From assembly GCA_964023205.1 (NCBI GenBank), contig OZ026840.1, positions 13,620,454 through 13,684,453 on the forward strand: 64,000 bases of DNA, in the 5' to 3' direction. Shown here in pieces: positions 36,325-49,500 of the stretch. The translations under genes and the position numbers were made by a program. This stretch comes from Lutraria lutraria (lineage: Eukaryota; Mollusca; Bivalvia; Venerida; Mactridae). Within the stretch, counting starts at the first letter, position 1. Each line of letters opens with the position of its first letter. The notes below the pieces were generated by a model. The model was not told the DNA's origin. It searched no databases and was given only the letters and a program-made list of their open reading frames with translations.

Positions 36325-36575
36325 CGATGCACAACGCCCGTCGTCCGCATTCGGGGGGTCGTGATTGGACCTTTATCAAACTTTTTCACAATGTTTGTCT
36401 AAATGGTATCTTGGACAATTTCGAACATATGTCATTTGGCCACCAGGTCAAAACTCACGAAAACATTGTTAACATTTTAGAGGTCACTGTTTTGATTGTA
36501 TCTTCACCAAATTTTGTCATAATGTGTTGTCTCAATGATGTCTAGGATAAGTTTGAGCATGGGTCATCTGGGAAT
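36325..36575 (+). repeat. Two dispersed units of the 146-bp satellite
   Basis: The same ordered words as at 18030-19190: 'tttatcaaactttttcacaatgtttgtc', 'aatggtatcttggacaatttcgaacat', 'gtcactgttttgattgtatcttcaccaaa', 'gggtcatctggg'. Confidence 0.75.
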
Positions 36576-37551
36576 TATTATACAGAATCGATGAGTAACT
36601 GCTTATTTTAAGACAATATTGTTAAAAAAAATACAAAATAGGATGCCAAAATGAACTTTTAAGAAAGAAAACTTCTAATATTCGACTAATTACATATAAT
36701 GGTCTTTCGAAAGCATTTGACTGGGTATATAATCTATCTATTATTACGACTTCAAAAGAACAAATATACATTTATAACTACATTTTTTTACATGTATGTA
36801 TATAAATTAAGGCAAAAAAAAAGTTTTTCAAAAACTTGTTGAAAAAATAAACATGTGAAATGAATATATGTGATTCTGGCCCATGCACCCCACCATACTT
36901 TTGGTACCATAAAGAGGTCTTGAGCTCTCAGTTATTGTAAAATTGTCTTCATATGTTTACCCATGTCCTTTACGCTTAATTAATATTGTGTTGATTTGGA
37001 GTTTAACATTATGAATTGTCAAGAACATAATAACCGAGCATTGACATTCATAAATGTTCGTGTTTTATCATTCAAAAATCTTTAACAGTAAATATACCAT
37101 CAAACCTCGAGGCAAATATATAAATTGACCGCACGTGATTTTATCACAATTAAAGATCTTATCCTAAAAAATGGACTTTCTCAGACGTCAAAAGGTACAT
37201 GTATGACCAATTGGTCAATTGGTTTATTAAATATTATTTTGTTTTAAAGTGCATATTCGATAGCAGACATGGATAGATTTATAGCAATTATGATCTCAAT
37301 AAACAATCATTTGTGACTATCATGTGTTTCGATGTGATGTCGTGCTGATAGTATTACTGGTGTCACGCAGCGATAAGATACATGTACTTGATATCAATTC
37401 CATTTGGCAAACTGGCATATAAGGACATAACTATATGTTGATCCAGAAATTAAAAATGCTGAATTAATGCTGATTGTTACAACACGTGGTTAACTGTAGA
37501 CAGAACCAGGATATCATTCACCATCATCTCAAGGCGCTTTCTGTTATCATC

Positions 37552-37562
37552 ATGTTTCTTAG
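37552..37562 (+). CDS. Candidate start exon of the GT92 gene
   Basis: ATGTTTCTTAG is followed by the donor gtacgtc. It ends in phase 2, which is what the exon at 43935 needs (AG joined to A makes Arg), giving MFLRRSKTY before the hydrophobic anchor. Eleven bases is little evidence and the intron would be 6.4 kb, so another start exon may exist. Confidence 0.3.
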
Positions 37563-40500
37563 GTACGTCTTTTACGAACATATCATCTGTGTTAGTTTAA
37601 ATTAGTTCATGGGCATTTGTTGAACAGTCGATGTGGCCCTCGACGTCGGGGTAACATTTGAACTATTGCCCTCGGCCTATGGCCTCGGGGCAACAGTTCA
37701 AAAGTCACCCCTTCACCTCGGGACCACAGTTTTGACTATTCCACAAATGCCCATGAAATGTAATTGTATACTGAATCATTCAATATAGTGTGCGTACGCT
37801 TATAAATATCGTCAAACATGTGAACAATGACCACCCTTCTGAAAGACAAAATATGGCCTTTTTGTACTAAATGACATTTTTAAAACGGCCTTTATTCACA
37901 GTGTGACCTTTACTCGGAGGCGGCCGCTAGCACAGGTTGGACTAAACATAACAAAATACTTGATTGGATCTAAAAAATGAATGAAAATGATTTCCATTTC
38001 TTTAAATTCCTTATAGGAATTAAACATCAACATGTTTCATTATATAACTTTCGGTAAAACGACGTGAGGTAAATAATGTACATGTATATTAGTAGAAAAT
38101 AATGGATTCAACATATTCCGTTAGAAAAAGCATTAGGATGAAAGGTAAACACCATCCTAAATGAACATCAGGGCTTGCAGGGATCAATTATAATGCCAGT
38201 GTGAAATAAGGTTACAATAGTTTTGCGTCCGGTTAGCTGAAATTCATATTCATACGCGTGGAAAGGTGATCATTGTAAAACTATGATGTTTTGATCGTAA
38301 CTGGACTTGCAATATCGGTAATGAATTGGTACTGTAAATGTCTATAAATATTGTATCTATCTATAAAGTAGAAAAAATGGCCGATAAACTCGAAAGAAGC
38401 ACATAACGAATAATGGAGTCTCTATAATGGCTCTTCTAAACAGACCTTTGTTTAGTTCGCTGTCATAAATCCTTTAACATATCACACATAACGGTTCCAG
38501 CTACGAGTGTTCGCGAGTTACGTTTGTCTGAATTATATGTGTTAGGCTTCATCGTGGTTAAAAATAGTTAAGTTGCGGTTCAAAATAGTATGTACTAATT
38601 TACCTTTCATGAGAAGGGAGATTTTCAGGGCGTGAAAATATGTGGTGACAATTTTAAGGGTGCCAGTAGGCCGGTCAGCAGTTCGATCGCTGTAGGACTC
38701 AAATTACAAACTTTGTTTGTAAAACAGCCAACATAATGAATGAATATTTATATTGCGTTGGGTAATCATACACAATGTGTCATGATCACTATTACATCAG
38801 TGTACAATTTATGTCGCCATTGGCCACTTTAACTGTGTGTGGACTAACACCTTGGACAAAACATATTTCAATAAATAAATTAGACAATGATAATAATTAT
38901 AAATGACGGGTCATTTCTACAAATTGTTTATTGTTTTAATTTTATTAATGAAACAGGAAACTTTCTAATCGTATCCCCTCTGACACGAATACATAGCTTG
39001 CAAACTGCCTGCAGTTGTCACTTCCCTTGATCAGTACAGAAACGTTGTAGCTGCGTTTGCATATTTATTTAGTGGCAAGATACGTAATTGCCGAATCGTT
39101 GGGTAAATAGATGATTTTGTGTCATGACGCATAATATACATGTATAGACAACCCTCTTATTTAGAAATCTCTCTAGTGTTTAAACCTCTCTAATTTCTTA
39201 TAAATATCATTTTGTTCCAGCACGTTTGTATTTAAGAAGTTTAACTGTGAAATAAATTCCAGTAAACATCCGAGTCGCAATTGTTTAAATAGTAGCGTTC
39301 CAAACAAAAGTGTTCAGTATTTGTATACATGTACATACATATGATAAGAATGTTTACGTTATGAGAGGTATCGGTTGGTGATAATGTATCTTCTCTCTGA
39401 TTTGTGTTACAGTTTGTTTCTCATCAAAATTCGACTACTTCATCAGATCATACTGAATACAGCCTGTGACACCCCTAGTGTAGTGCCGCGGCGTCTGACT
39501 CCTATCTAATAGTCAGTGGGTTTTTTTTCAAAATGTTCTGACCACCCATGCCCGCCAAAGTGGGGAATTTAACGCAACAAAAATTCCAAGATGGGAAATA
39601 TATGATAACATTTATTTTCTATAGAATATGAGATTATTTAGTTGTTAATGATAAAGATATTACTACACTGCAATTGGTGACAATGGTGCAAAAACTGTTA
39701 TATTTTTCATATATATGTTCATGTGAAAATGCGCTTCTTGTCAGGGTAAGATTTTGGCCATTTTAGTGGGTAAATGAAGGATATTTGCTTAAAGAAACTG
39801 CCCATAATTATTATTATACCATATTTATATAGCCCTTTTTTCATGTAATTACACGTTCAAAAGTGCTGTACAATCACGATTACGACATGGTTAAAACAAC
39901 ACGTAATGAATACAAACATGTTAGTCAAAAATGATATGGGTAAAATATATACAACTATGGATAAATTTATAAGTCAACAAATCCACCATTAATTTATGCA
40001 TACAAGTAAGGTACACAATAATTCTAAAATGATTCAAGTCCGGTTGGCTTCGTAAGCTGTTTGGCCAGTCCACACGCGCATTACTCCACCAGCCGGTGTT
40101 CACTGTTCACTACGCAACGTCACTGAATGTTTACTAAAGGTACATTTAAATTAGTGTTTCAAGAAAAGCGTCAAGATACCACTGCTACGAGAAACCGTCT
40201 CCAAAAGTATAAAGATACTACCTTTAAAGAGACCCCCATACTTCAAAGGAATTAAATACTATCTAAGAAGTAAAACCTAATAGCCTGAGTAAGCTTTTGT
40301 AAAATAGTGCGTTTTCAGCGCTTTCTTGAATGACGGTAGTGTTTTACTGTCTCTGAGTGCAGTTGGCAGTGCATTCCAGAGCTTAGGTGCCGCGGCCGTG
40401 AAACATCGATCACCGAACGTGACAGTCCTCATCCTCGGCACAACTAGAAGAACAGAGTCATATTTAGACCTAAGCTGTCTTTGTGGAGTATATACTTCCA

Positions 40501-43500
40501 ACATACTTCTGATGTAGCCAGGGGACTTTCCATTTAGTGCTTTGAATACATGAGTCAACACCTTGTACTCCACTCTGTATTGTACGGGAAGCCAGTGAAG
40601 ATCCTTCAGCACAGGGGTGATGTGATTGTAACGTGGTGTCCGTGTGATGAGGCGGGCGGCTGTATTTTGAATATTTTGTAGTTTGTTCAGAATGATTTTT
40701 GGGGAACCGCACAGTAACGAATTGCAGTAATCCAGCCTTGATGTTACTAACGAATTGATAAGGGATTTTGTTGCATCAACAGTCAAATACTGTCTGATTT
40801 GACCTATTTGTCTGATCTGCATGAAACACGACCTTAAAACAGACTTAACATGTTTATCCATGTCCAAATGTGAATCCAGCATGGCACCGAGGTTTCTCAC
40901 CATCGATGATGATCTGATCACAGCATCGCCAACTTTCACAGTTAGATTCTCGGCTGTTCTGGCATTCCGTTTCGGTACAAACAGGATTACCTCTGTTTTA
41001 TCAGCATTTAATTTCAGCAAATTTGCTTTCATCCAGTGTAAGATATCCTTCAGACAAGCTTCAATTCGTTGTAGTGTTTCATCACGCGAGACGCAATCTT
41101 TTGGTTTGAATGCCATATACAATTGTGAGTCATCAGCGTAGAAATGATGTTGTAGTTGGTGCTTTCTGCAGATTGCACCCACTGGTTTTGTGTACATGAT
41201 GTAGTTCTTCGGACCAAGCACAGAACCCTGTGGTACACTATAGTTCATCAGTACTGGTTTTGAAAGTTCACCATCTATACACACAGTCTGGTAGCGGTCA
41301 CACAGATAGGATTTCATCCACTCTAATGGCTTGCCCGTTATACCGAAATGATTTTCAAGTCTGCGTAGGAGAGTGGTGTGATCAATGGTGTCAAATGCTG
41401 CTGATAAATCAAGCATTACCAGGACCGTAGCTTTATTCTGATCAAGAGAACAAAGGATGTCATTTTGCACACGAAGTAGAGCAGTTTCAGTAGAGTTGAA
41501 TTTTCTGTATGCGGACTGACGTTCTTCGTGGAGATTATGCAGTGTTAAATGCTCTTCTAGTTGAGCATCGACTACCTTCTCAAGAACTTTGGAAATGAAA
41601 GGTAAGTTTGACACAGGTCTGTAATTTTTCAGTACATTTTGATCAAGGCCTGACTTCTTTATTAGTGGTCTTATTCTGGAGCTTTTAAAAGCAGTGGGTA
41701 CATAAGCACTTTTGAGTGATGCATTGAATATTCTTGTTAATATTGGTAATAGTTCATTTAAGCAATCCTTCAACAGCCATGTTGGTATTGGATCAAGTTC
41801 ACATGATTTACTTGGTGACCTTTTTATTAGTTTCCGGATTTCATCCTCAGATGTTGGAGAAAATTCTGATAGTTGCTCTTGTTTGAAGGGTGTTTCGAAT
41901 TCAGCACAGTCGTCATGTTGGTTAGACTGAGTACTGGAGGCTATTTCAGTGCGTATTCCTTCAATTTTGTTGATGAAGAAGTCACTGAAATCCTGTGCAA
42001 GCATCTTAGCAGGTTTACCGGATGGTAGCACAACTTCCTTTTCTTCACCCATCAGATGTTTAGTTATCTTGAATAACCCTTTCTGATCACGACCACATGA
42101 CTCTACCTTCTCCGTGTAATAGCTTACTTTGGATTGTTTTAACAATTTGTTGACTGCCGAACATTGATTCCTATATATTTCATGATCTATTGTCAATTTA
42201 GTCATTCGCCATTTTCGCTCCAATTTTCGTCTCAGATGTTTGGCGTCATGTAGATCTTCAGTGTACCAAGGACATGAGGGTCTTAAAACTATGGTTTTGG
42301 ATTTGAGGGGAGCATGCTTGTCAATAAGTAATGAAAGTCCATGGGTATACACCTCAACAAGTTCATCCACGTCTGATGTGTGCAGTCCACTTTTCAAAAT
42401 ATCTGAGGATTCAATGTCTTTTTTGAATTTATTGATGTCAATCAATTTTAACTTTCTTAAATTCACAGTTCTTCTGATAGGTGCAGGTTTAGCAGCACAT
42501 GCATTAAACACTACTGCAAACTGATCACGTGACGTCTTTCCACTGTTGTCAGGTAGGCCAGGATCGGATATTTCTTCATGTGAGACAGACGTGTCGGTGT
42601 CTCTTGTAATTATCACATCCAGTGTGTGGCCAGCCACGTGAGTTGCCCCAGTAACGTGTTGCCGCATGCCGCAAGATTCAAGTATACTAGTAAACTTTAC
42701 AGAGTCTGAGTTCAAAAGATTGTCAAGGTGGATGTTCAGATCCCCAACAACTATGATGTTACTTTCTGTTGTTACAAGTTTGGCCAGAAACGACGGCCAC
42801 TCATTTTCCAGGAAAGAACTAGTTTTTAGACCGTTTTTAGTGGTTGGTGGTGGTCTATACACAACAGCCAGACGCAGAGAATAGTTCCTGATGGCTACAA
42901 TGCATTCCATGTGTTCAAAAGTAGTGAAAACTTTATCATTGGTGGAAGTTAGAAGCTGAATATCTAGAGCAGTTTTATATACAACTGCAACTCCCCCTCC
43001 ACGTCCATAGCGAGGGACATGCTTGATTTTGTAACCATTGGGAACAAGTTCAGCAATGCAAGATTTGTCGGAGGTCCCCCGAGCCATGTTTCAGTTACAG
43101 CAACAATATCATAGTCATTAGATGATATGTAATCTGAAAGGGCAAGACTTTTGTTTTTGACTGACCTTGGATTTAAACAACACACTTTTATATAAGTTTG
43201 GCCTTTGCAAACAGTGAACGATTCACATTTGATCCTCTTCAGATCATGAGGTTGGGAATTATTTTCATTTTTAGGATTGGTTCTAGAAGATAAATTTGGC
43301 ACTATAGTAGATATTTCTTGGGGAAGTGTTTGAATGTTTTGTAAATTTATACCATCGTTCAGGTCCCATGTGCGTTTATACCGACCCCCTCTTGTACCCC
43401 TAAACTTCAGTATTTCTAACTGTTTTAATTGTGTCAATGTATGAAGATCAGGTTTTATAGGTGATAATTTCCCAATCCCATACAGGTAACCCCTATTGTA

Positions 43501-46500
43501 TTGTATAATCCCTGGTATACAATGGACCATTTTTGCCTGAGGCAAATACACATTAATATTTTCAGGTAAAAATTGTACTAAAAAGTAAAATATTGACACA
43601 AAACTCAAAATTTCACAAAATCTACAAACAATTTCAACACAAAAAGTACATGTATACAAAAAGAATACTTCCATAAACATTCACAGCAAATTCCACAGCA
43701 ATCACAGCAGTAATTCTGTTGATTTTAATCCAAAAATAAGAGAGCACAAATGTTGCAGCCTACACTTGGCGCATTACACAACATTATAATCCGTATAAGA
43801 CAGTAAATACAGCGAAAAAATCACCGATAGTCATTACAATTAGTTGTGTTAGTCAGTAACTGTTATCAGCTTCGGATTAATCCCTGATGGTTTTAAATTT
43901 TATTGAAATAATCTCTTACTGTACTCTGTTTCAGACGAAGCAAAACGTATACAGTATATCTCGTCGTTCTTCTACTTCCGGTTCTGTATCGCAAGATCAG
44001 GCAATATCCGGTCAAACGAACCTGGAATGATATCGGTAGGAATCAACCCGGGGGTGGTAACAGTAACAGTCACATGGCTATAACTGATAGAACAAAAAAT
44101 TCAATTATTGCAACAGACTTTACGACAATTACCAGTGATTTCTCGTTAGTGATGTATTCCGCCTACATTGACACAAGGTAGGGTCTAAACCGCGTTCTTT
44201 GTCGGCTTGTCAACACAATTTATAACTTCACAATTGATTTTAACAATTTGAGTAAGCAAAGACACTGTTTGTATCGTTAGATATGTTTAAAAATTTATTA
44301 TTTATGATGGTTCATAATGGAACTATTTTTGTGGTCCTGATTAAAAAGCCTTATTATGCATGTGTCACTCTTTTATTATTAGTAGCAATGTCAAACCTGT
44401 ATGTTGGTTTTCGCCGTATTTCAGGGTATGTGATAAAAAGAATATTAAATTTGTGTAGATTACGTCTTGAATTTATTGAACTCGTTTAATAAATTTCAAT
44501 ACGGAATCCACACTTATTTAATATCCTCTATATAATGTTATTAATTAGGAAAACTCTTCATATTGGCCAGGGATGCTATGTAATATAGCATCCCTGTATT
44601 GGCCGAGTAATTTGTCCGAGGTTCGGTGTATTGGTCTGAGCCCAATAGAACGAAGGCCGATACAGCTGACCGACGACAAATAACGATATAAATCACTATT
44701 TAAAACCATTTTATTGATAACTTTGTACATATTGCTCGTTTGACAGTGTGGTGAATCCACGTGACCTAGTGACTTCACAAAGTTATCGTAACAAGCGCGT
44801 TTTCTGTCATTCGAACTAGGAAAACAACACGTAAGTGTTTTATTTTTCGTTTTCTGTTAAAACCACTTAATTGTTGCAATTCCTTGCATAAAGAGCAATC
44901 TCCAGTTCCGAGTTTTGTCACCGTTGGCCCTCTACTTTTTTACTTTTCTTGTCCAAACCGTTTGACAGTGTTGTTAAAATGAGCGTTATTTTTAAAAGAA
45001 CATTTTAGGAATTGGCTTAACTACTTATTTAACCCATTCAAACCACGCTTAAAAGCAATTTGGCTCACACTTCGGTTGTCCGCATGTTTTGATTCGTGTA
45101 AATATGCTTAATGTTTGGGTTTACTTCATTTAGAATTATTATAAAATAATGTTCTTGCTACAAGCAGAGTTAATCACGTTATCGTTACAAGGCGATTTGA
45201 AAATGTTATTGCATCAAGTACATGTATAAACATTTCAGGTTTGAATGACAATACAAGTAAAAAACGAAAGAATTTACCTGCTAGCAGTGAGACGAGTTGC
45301 GATGTGCTGCATACTTAAAGATTCATTTGTTGTTGCTTCCATAAATTTGAAAGTCGAGACAGGAATGCTTTCAAGAAAGGTGTGTTTAGAGTGTGGTTTG
45401 ACGGTGTTGCTAGACGGAACAAGAACTAGATGCTATTCACCTTGAAGATGGGACTTGTTACATAATATTGACTTATTTCAATGCCTAATACCTATGGTAG
45501 TACAGTAAATTCCCTTCCAAGAAAGGCATGTTTATGAATGTTATTTTACAGATGACAATACATTGATAATACATGTTTATGCATACTAGTATTGTGTAGT
45601 GTTTGTTTATGTATTATCTTACAATACAGTTTTCATTAATTTGTCTTTGACTGTTGTACAATACTTGATCCGGATAAATATCGTTTGAGTTTCATAGCTG
45701 CGTAGATGTTATCATTGTCTCAAATATCTATCTGCTATGTCTTTTGTAAGGTTAACAATGTTTTGACATTGCTTGTAGTTGTGTTGATATGTGATCTGAG
45801 TACATGTATGTATAAGTTATTGTGTTATATGTCTGTGTTGAATTATACTTCACCCTTAGAAATAGCACTTTCCATTTTTTAAGAAATTTAACTCAACATT
45901 GAAGATATTATTTCATAGATCATTACTTCAAATGGTTATGTTGTATGATACTGACTGCATGTGTGTAAGTATCCTTCCATCCACATTGCAGTGCCTTGAA
46001 TATCCTTTGAAATAACGTGTATAAATTGGCTATATCTTACACTGAACGTATTTTTGTTGATGTATACAATGAATAAATAGAATAAACCTAACTGATTTGT
46101 CCACATTTATGTAAAACTAGGAATTCTCTTGATTGCAAGTGCTTCAATAATTGAAAACTTGTTTAAAGTATGTACAATACTTTTTTAAAACCAGTTTTGC
46201 GACATGAAACATCTAGACACATAATTACGATCTTATGTCCATAGTTTATTCATATAAGATAAAGTTTTTTTAAGTTCAAAGGCGTTTTTGTTATGTTAGT
46301 TATACGAATGTGTGATACAGTTATACCTTATATGGTTTTGTATAGTTTGCGTTAAGTGTGGGTATGAGTTTACTATAAGCTTGAACAGAGTTCAAGTGGA
46401 CATCCAGTGAGGGTAGGTGCTTTAATTCAATATATTTTACTGTTGAAAGTTGACATCTATTGAGGGTAGGTGTCATAATTTGATACATTTTATTGTTTAA

Positions 46501-49500
46501 AATGGACATCCAGTGAGGGTAGGTGTCTTAAATCGATATATCTTACTTTTAAAGTGCATGAGGGTAGGTGACATAATTTAATATACATGTAGTTCAATGT
46601 CAAATATGAATATCCAGTGAGGGTAGGTGCCTTAGTTAAATATATCTTACTGTTAAGAATGGACATTCAGTGAGGGTAGGTAACTTAATTCAATATATTT
46701 TAAATTTTCAAAATTGACATCCATTGAGGGTAGGTGCCTTATCTTACTGTTTAAAATTGACATCCAGTGAGGGTAGGTGCCTTATCTTACTGTTTAAAAT
46801 GGACATCCAGTGAGGGTAGGTGCCTTAGTTAAATATATCTTACTGTTAAAAATGGACATCCAGTGAGGGTAGGTAACTTAATTAGTTTAATATATTTTAC
46901 TGTTAATAATGGAATAAGAAGTTCGTTCCGAGAGACGGAGTCCGGTATTCTCTATCCAGTAGGCGGAGTTACGGAATTTAACGGAACCTACCTTTACTGG
47001 TGTCCTCGCTCTGTTGGTGTCTCTTTAACGATTGCCTTTGCAGAGTAATCCATTTTTTTAAAGATTAAAGGCAAAGGAACACTCTTTGAAAATTCATAGG
47101 AAAAGGATGCAATTACACAACATCAACCTCAATACACATGTCTGCACCCACAATTTTAAGCAATGTAAAATTGAAACTAAAATAGTGAATGAAAAGCAGC
47201 TATATGATCACCTTTGCAATAGTTTAATTATGTGTACGTATGAGTACCTAGTACGTAACCTATATTTAAATTTTATGTAAATGTTAATTACATTTTTACT
47301 TGCATATTTGATGCAATAACATTTTTTTTGCATAATGTGATTTAACACGTATCAAAACATGCGGACAATCGAAATGTGTGACAAACTGCTTTTAAGTGTG
47401 GTTTGAATGGGTTAAATATGTAGTTAAAATAAGTCAATTCCGAAAATGTTCTTGTAAAAATAACGCTCATTTTCACAACACTGTCAAACGGTTTGGACAA
47501 GAAAAGTAAAAGAGTAGAGGGCCTACAGTGATACAATCTGACTAAAGTATTCGATCTTCCTTACGGCAAGATCTGATGACGGCCTATACCAGTTTCTATT
47601 TTCAAAAGTCGGAATTTCCATGATCACTATTTATATCTATTTATAATTCAGCCAATCGTATAACTCGTTTCATCGGTACTTTGGCCGAATGAACTTTCTA
47701 CCTGACGATGTTATTTAAACGTTAGTAAACATTAAATTACGTATAACATATTTGTCTGCAACCACATTTTGATTTTTTTAGTAATCCTGATCGATTCGGC
47801 CATAGTAGTATAGAAAATTTAGTAAACACGCATGTCACATGGGCGCTATCATTACATTTAGTTGCGTAAGAATAGGTGTTCGTGATAACTACAAGTCAAA
47901 TATCGTTTTTTACTGCGGTTAAAAATAGAATCAGATCACTTTCAGAATTATGAAAGTAAGGCGCTGATTGGCTAGTGGAAAAGGTCACCTGAGGTGACCT
48001 TCTATAGGTCGTCTTCAGATCCTCATAGCGTAGCGGGTTTGATGATATGATTTTAATCAGATTGACAGTGATACAAATCTTAACCGTAGATGGCTCTTTA
48101 TGCAAGGAGTTGCAACATTTATGTGGTCTCAACAGAAAACAATAAATAAAACACTTACATGGCTAGTTCGAATGAAAGCGAAAAATAAAACACTTACGTG
48201 TTCTTTTCCTAGTTCGAATGACAGAAAACGCGCTTGTTACGATAACTTTGTGACGTCACTAGGTCACGTGGATTCCCCACACTGTTTGATAAAAAGTCAT
48301 ATTCAAGCACATTGAATTGCTATTCATTTTGGAATGAAAAGAATGGCAGTCATTAGTTTCTTTTCTTAAGCCTTCACTCGTATTGTGGCGAGTTCCAATA
48401 ACCCAATAACCAATGAAAAACCTGCATTTCATAATTCCACTTAGTGCCGAGTTTTTAACCAATGGGAATGCATGGAATCACGTGATTGTCGAGTTTTGTC
48501 CGTATTGAACCCCTGCTTGTATTGAATGCCGTGTCAACCCCCCCCCCCCCCCCTCTCTCTCTCTCTTATATTTAGATAATTAAATGTATATTGTTTTCTC
48601 TCACATAGCAAACAATGATTAATAATCTGTTAATTATCAGTAACATTTTAAGCATCTATTTTACAGAACTGCCTACGTTCGAGTGATTGGCATTATTCGC
48701 AAAGACATTAAACGTGTTCAATGTATGTTATATTACAACAGTACGAAACAGTATGAGCAAGTAGAAGGTATCATAGAACTATTACCTGAGGATCACAAAA
48801 GGAGGTAAGTGGTCAAGTTACTTCTTCTTCTAAGCACGAGTAACGTCTATAAATCAAATATAACAGATTTCTTGTCTGTATGCACCGGTTTGTTCGAGAA
48901 TGATAGATGTTGTTAGTTTGTCCATTTTCTGTAAGTGTATGCATAAGTAACTGTATCATGAATATATTATAAACAAATAATTCAATGTATAATTATATTT
49001 ATACTAAAAAAACGCTACTTATTTATATGTTAATATATTAATAAATAGTGATTTTTTTAATCAGTATTTATTTATTATTCATTTATTTATAATCTATTCA
49101 TGATACTGTTACCTGTGAGTGTTTGCCGTTATTTGACTAAAATTGAGTGAATCAGTAAATGCTAATATAGTGCCGTATACTCACTATTCTATTGTGTTTT
49201 GGGTATTTTTGTGATAGATTGCATCATACTTAAAAACTTCTTGTCATATCTCTTATTCAATGCCACCACTTTGATTATGCTTGTACTGTGTGGTATCATG
49301 GATGGATTCAGTCACTCAGAAATAAGCTTCAGACAACTCATAATAAGTTGATGAGATTTGTTCTTTATAATGATCCAAGGTCACATATCAGTCCAGACAA
49401 ACGTGTAGACAAGATTATTCTTTGTCGTGTATTCAAGGTTAAACATGGCTGATCCCCATGGCTTATCTATATGGGGGAACAGTTTGTCTCTCAGGATTCT

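Larger units (their letters stand above)
44744..48284. mobile_element. 3.5-kb long-inverted-repeat (foldback-like) DNA transposon
   Basis: The left end CAGTGTGGTGAATCCACGTG is mirrored by the right end CACGTGGATTCCCCACACTG. The two arms stay alignable for about 480 bp inward (left to about 45225, right to about 47290). Shared inner words include 'cgataactttgtga', 'ttcgaactaggaaaa', 'aaaccgtttgacagtgtt' and 'aaaacatgcggac'. The five bases TTTGA directly flank both ends (44739-44743 and 48285-48289), a plausible target duplication. There is no transposase frame; the core holds a minisatellite. CAGTG ends with a 5-bp duplication would fit a hAT-related (hAT5-like) group, but this assignment is tentative. 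It lies in GT92 intron 2. Confidence 0.85.

Noticed and set aside
40326..42884. Several plus-strand open frames in this interval
   Set aside because: They are antisense shadows of the LINE reverse transcriptase.
47086..47280. 64-codon open frame with MKIHRKRMQLHNINLN
   Set aside because: It lies inside the foldback-like transposon core and has no motif or splice signals.
44744..48284. Transib (RAG-like) assignment from the 5-bp duplication
   Set aside because: The ends read CAGTGTGG inward, not the CACWRTG heptamer-like end of Transib elements.
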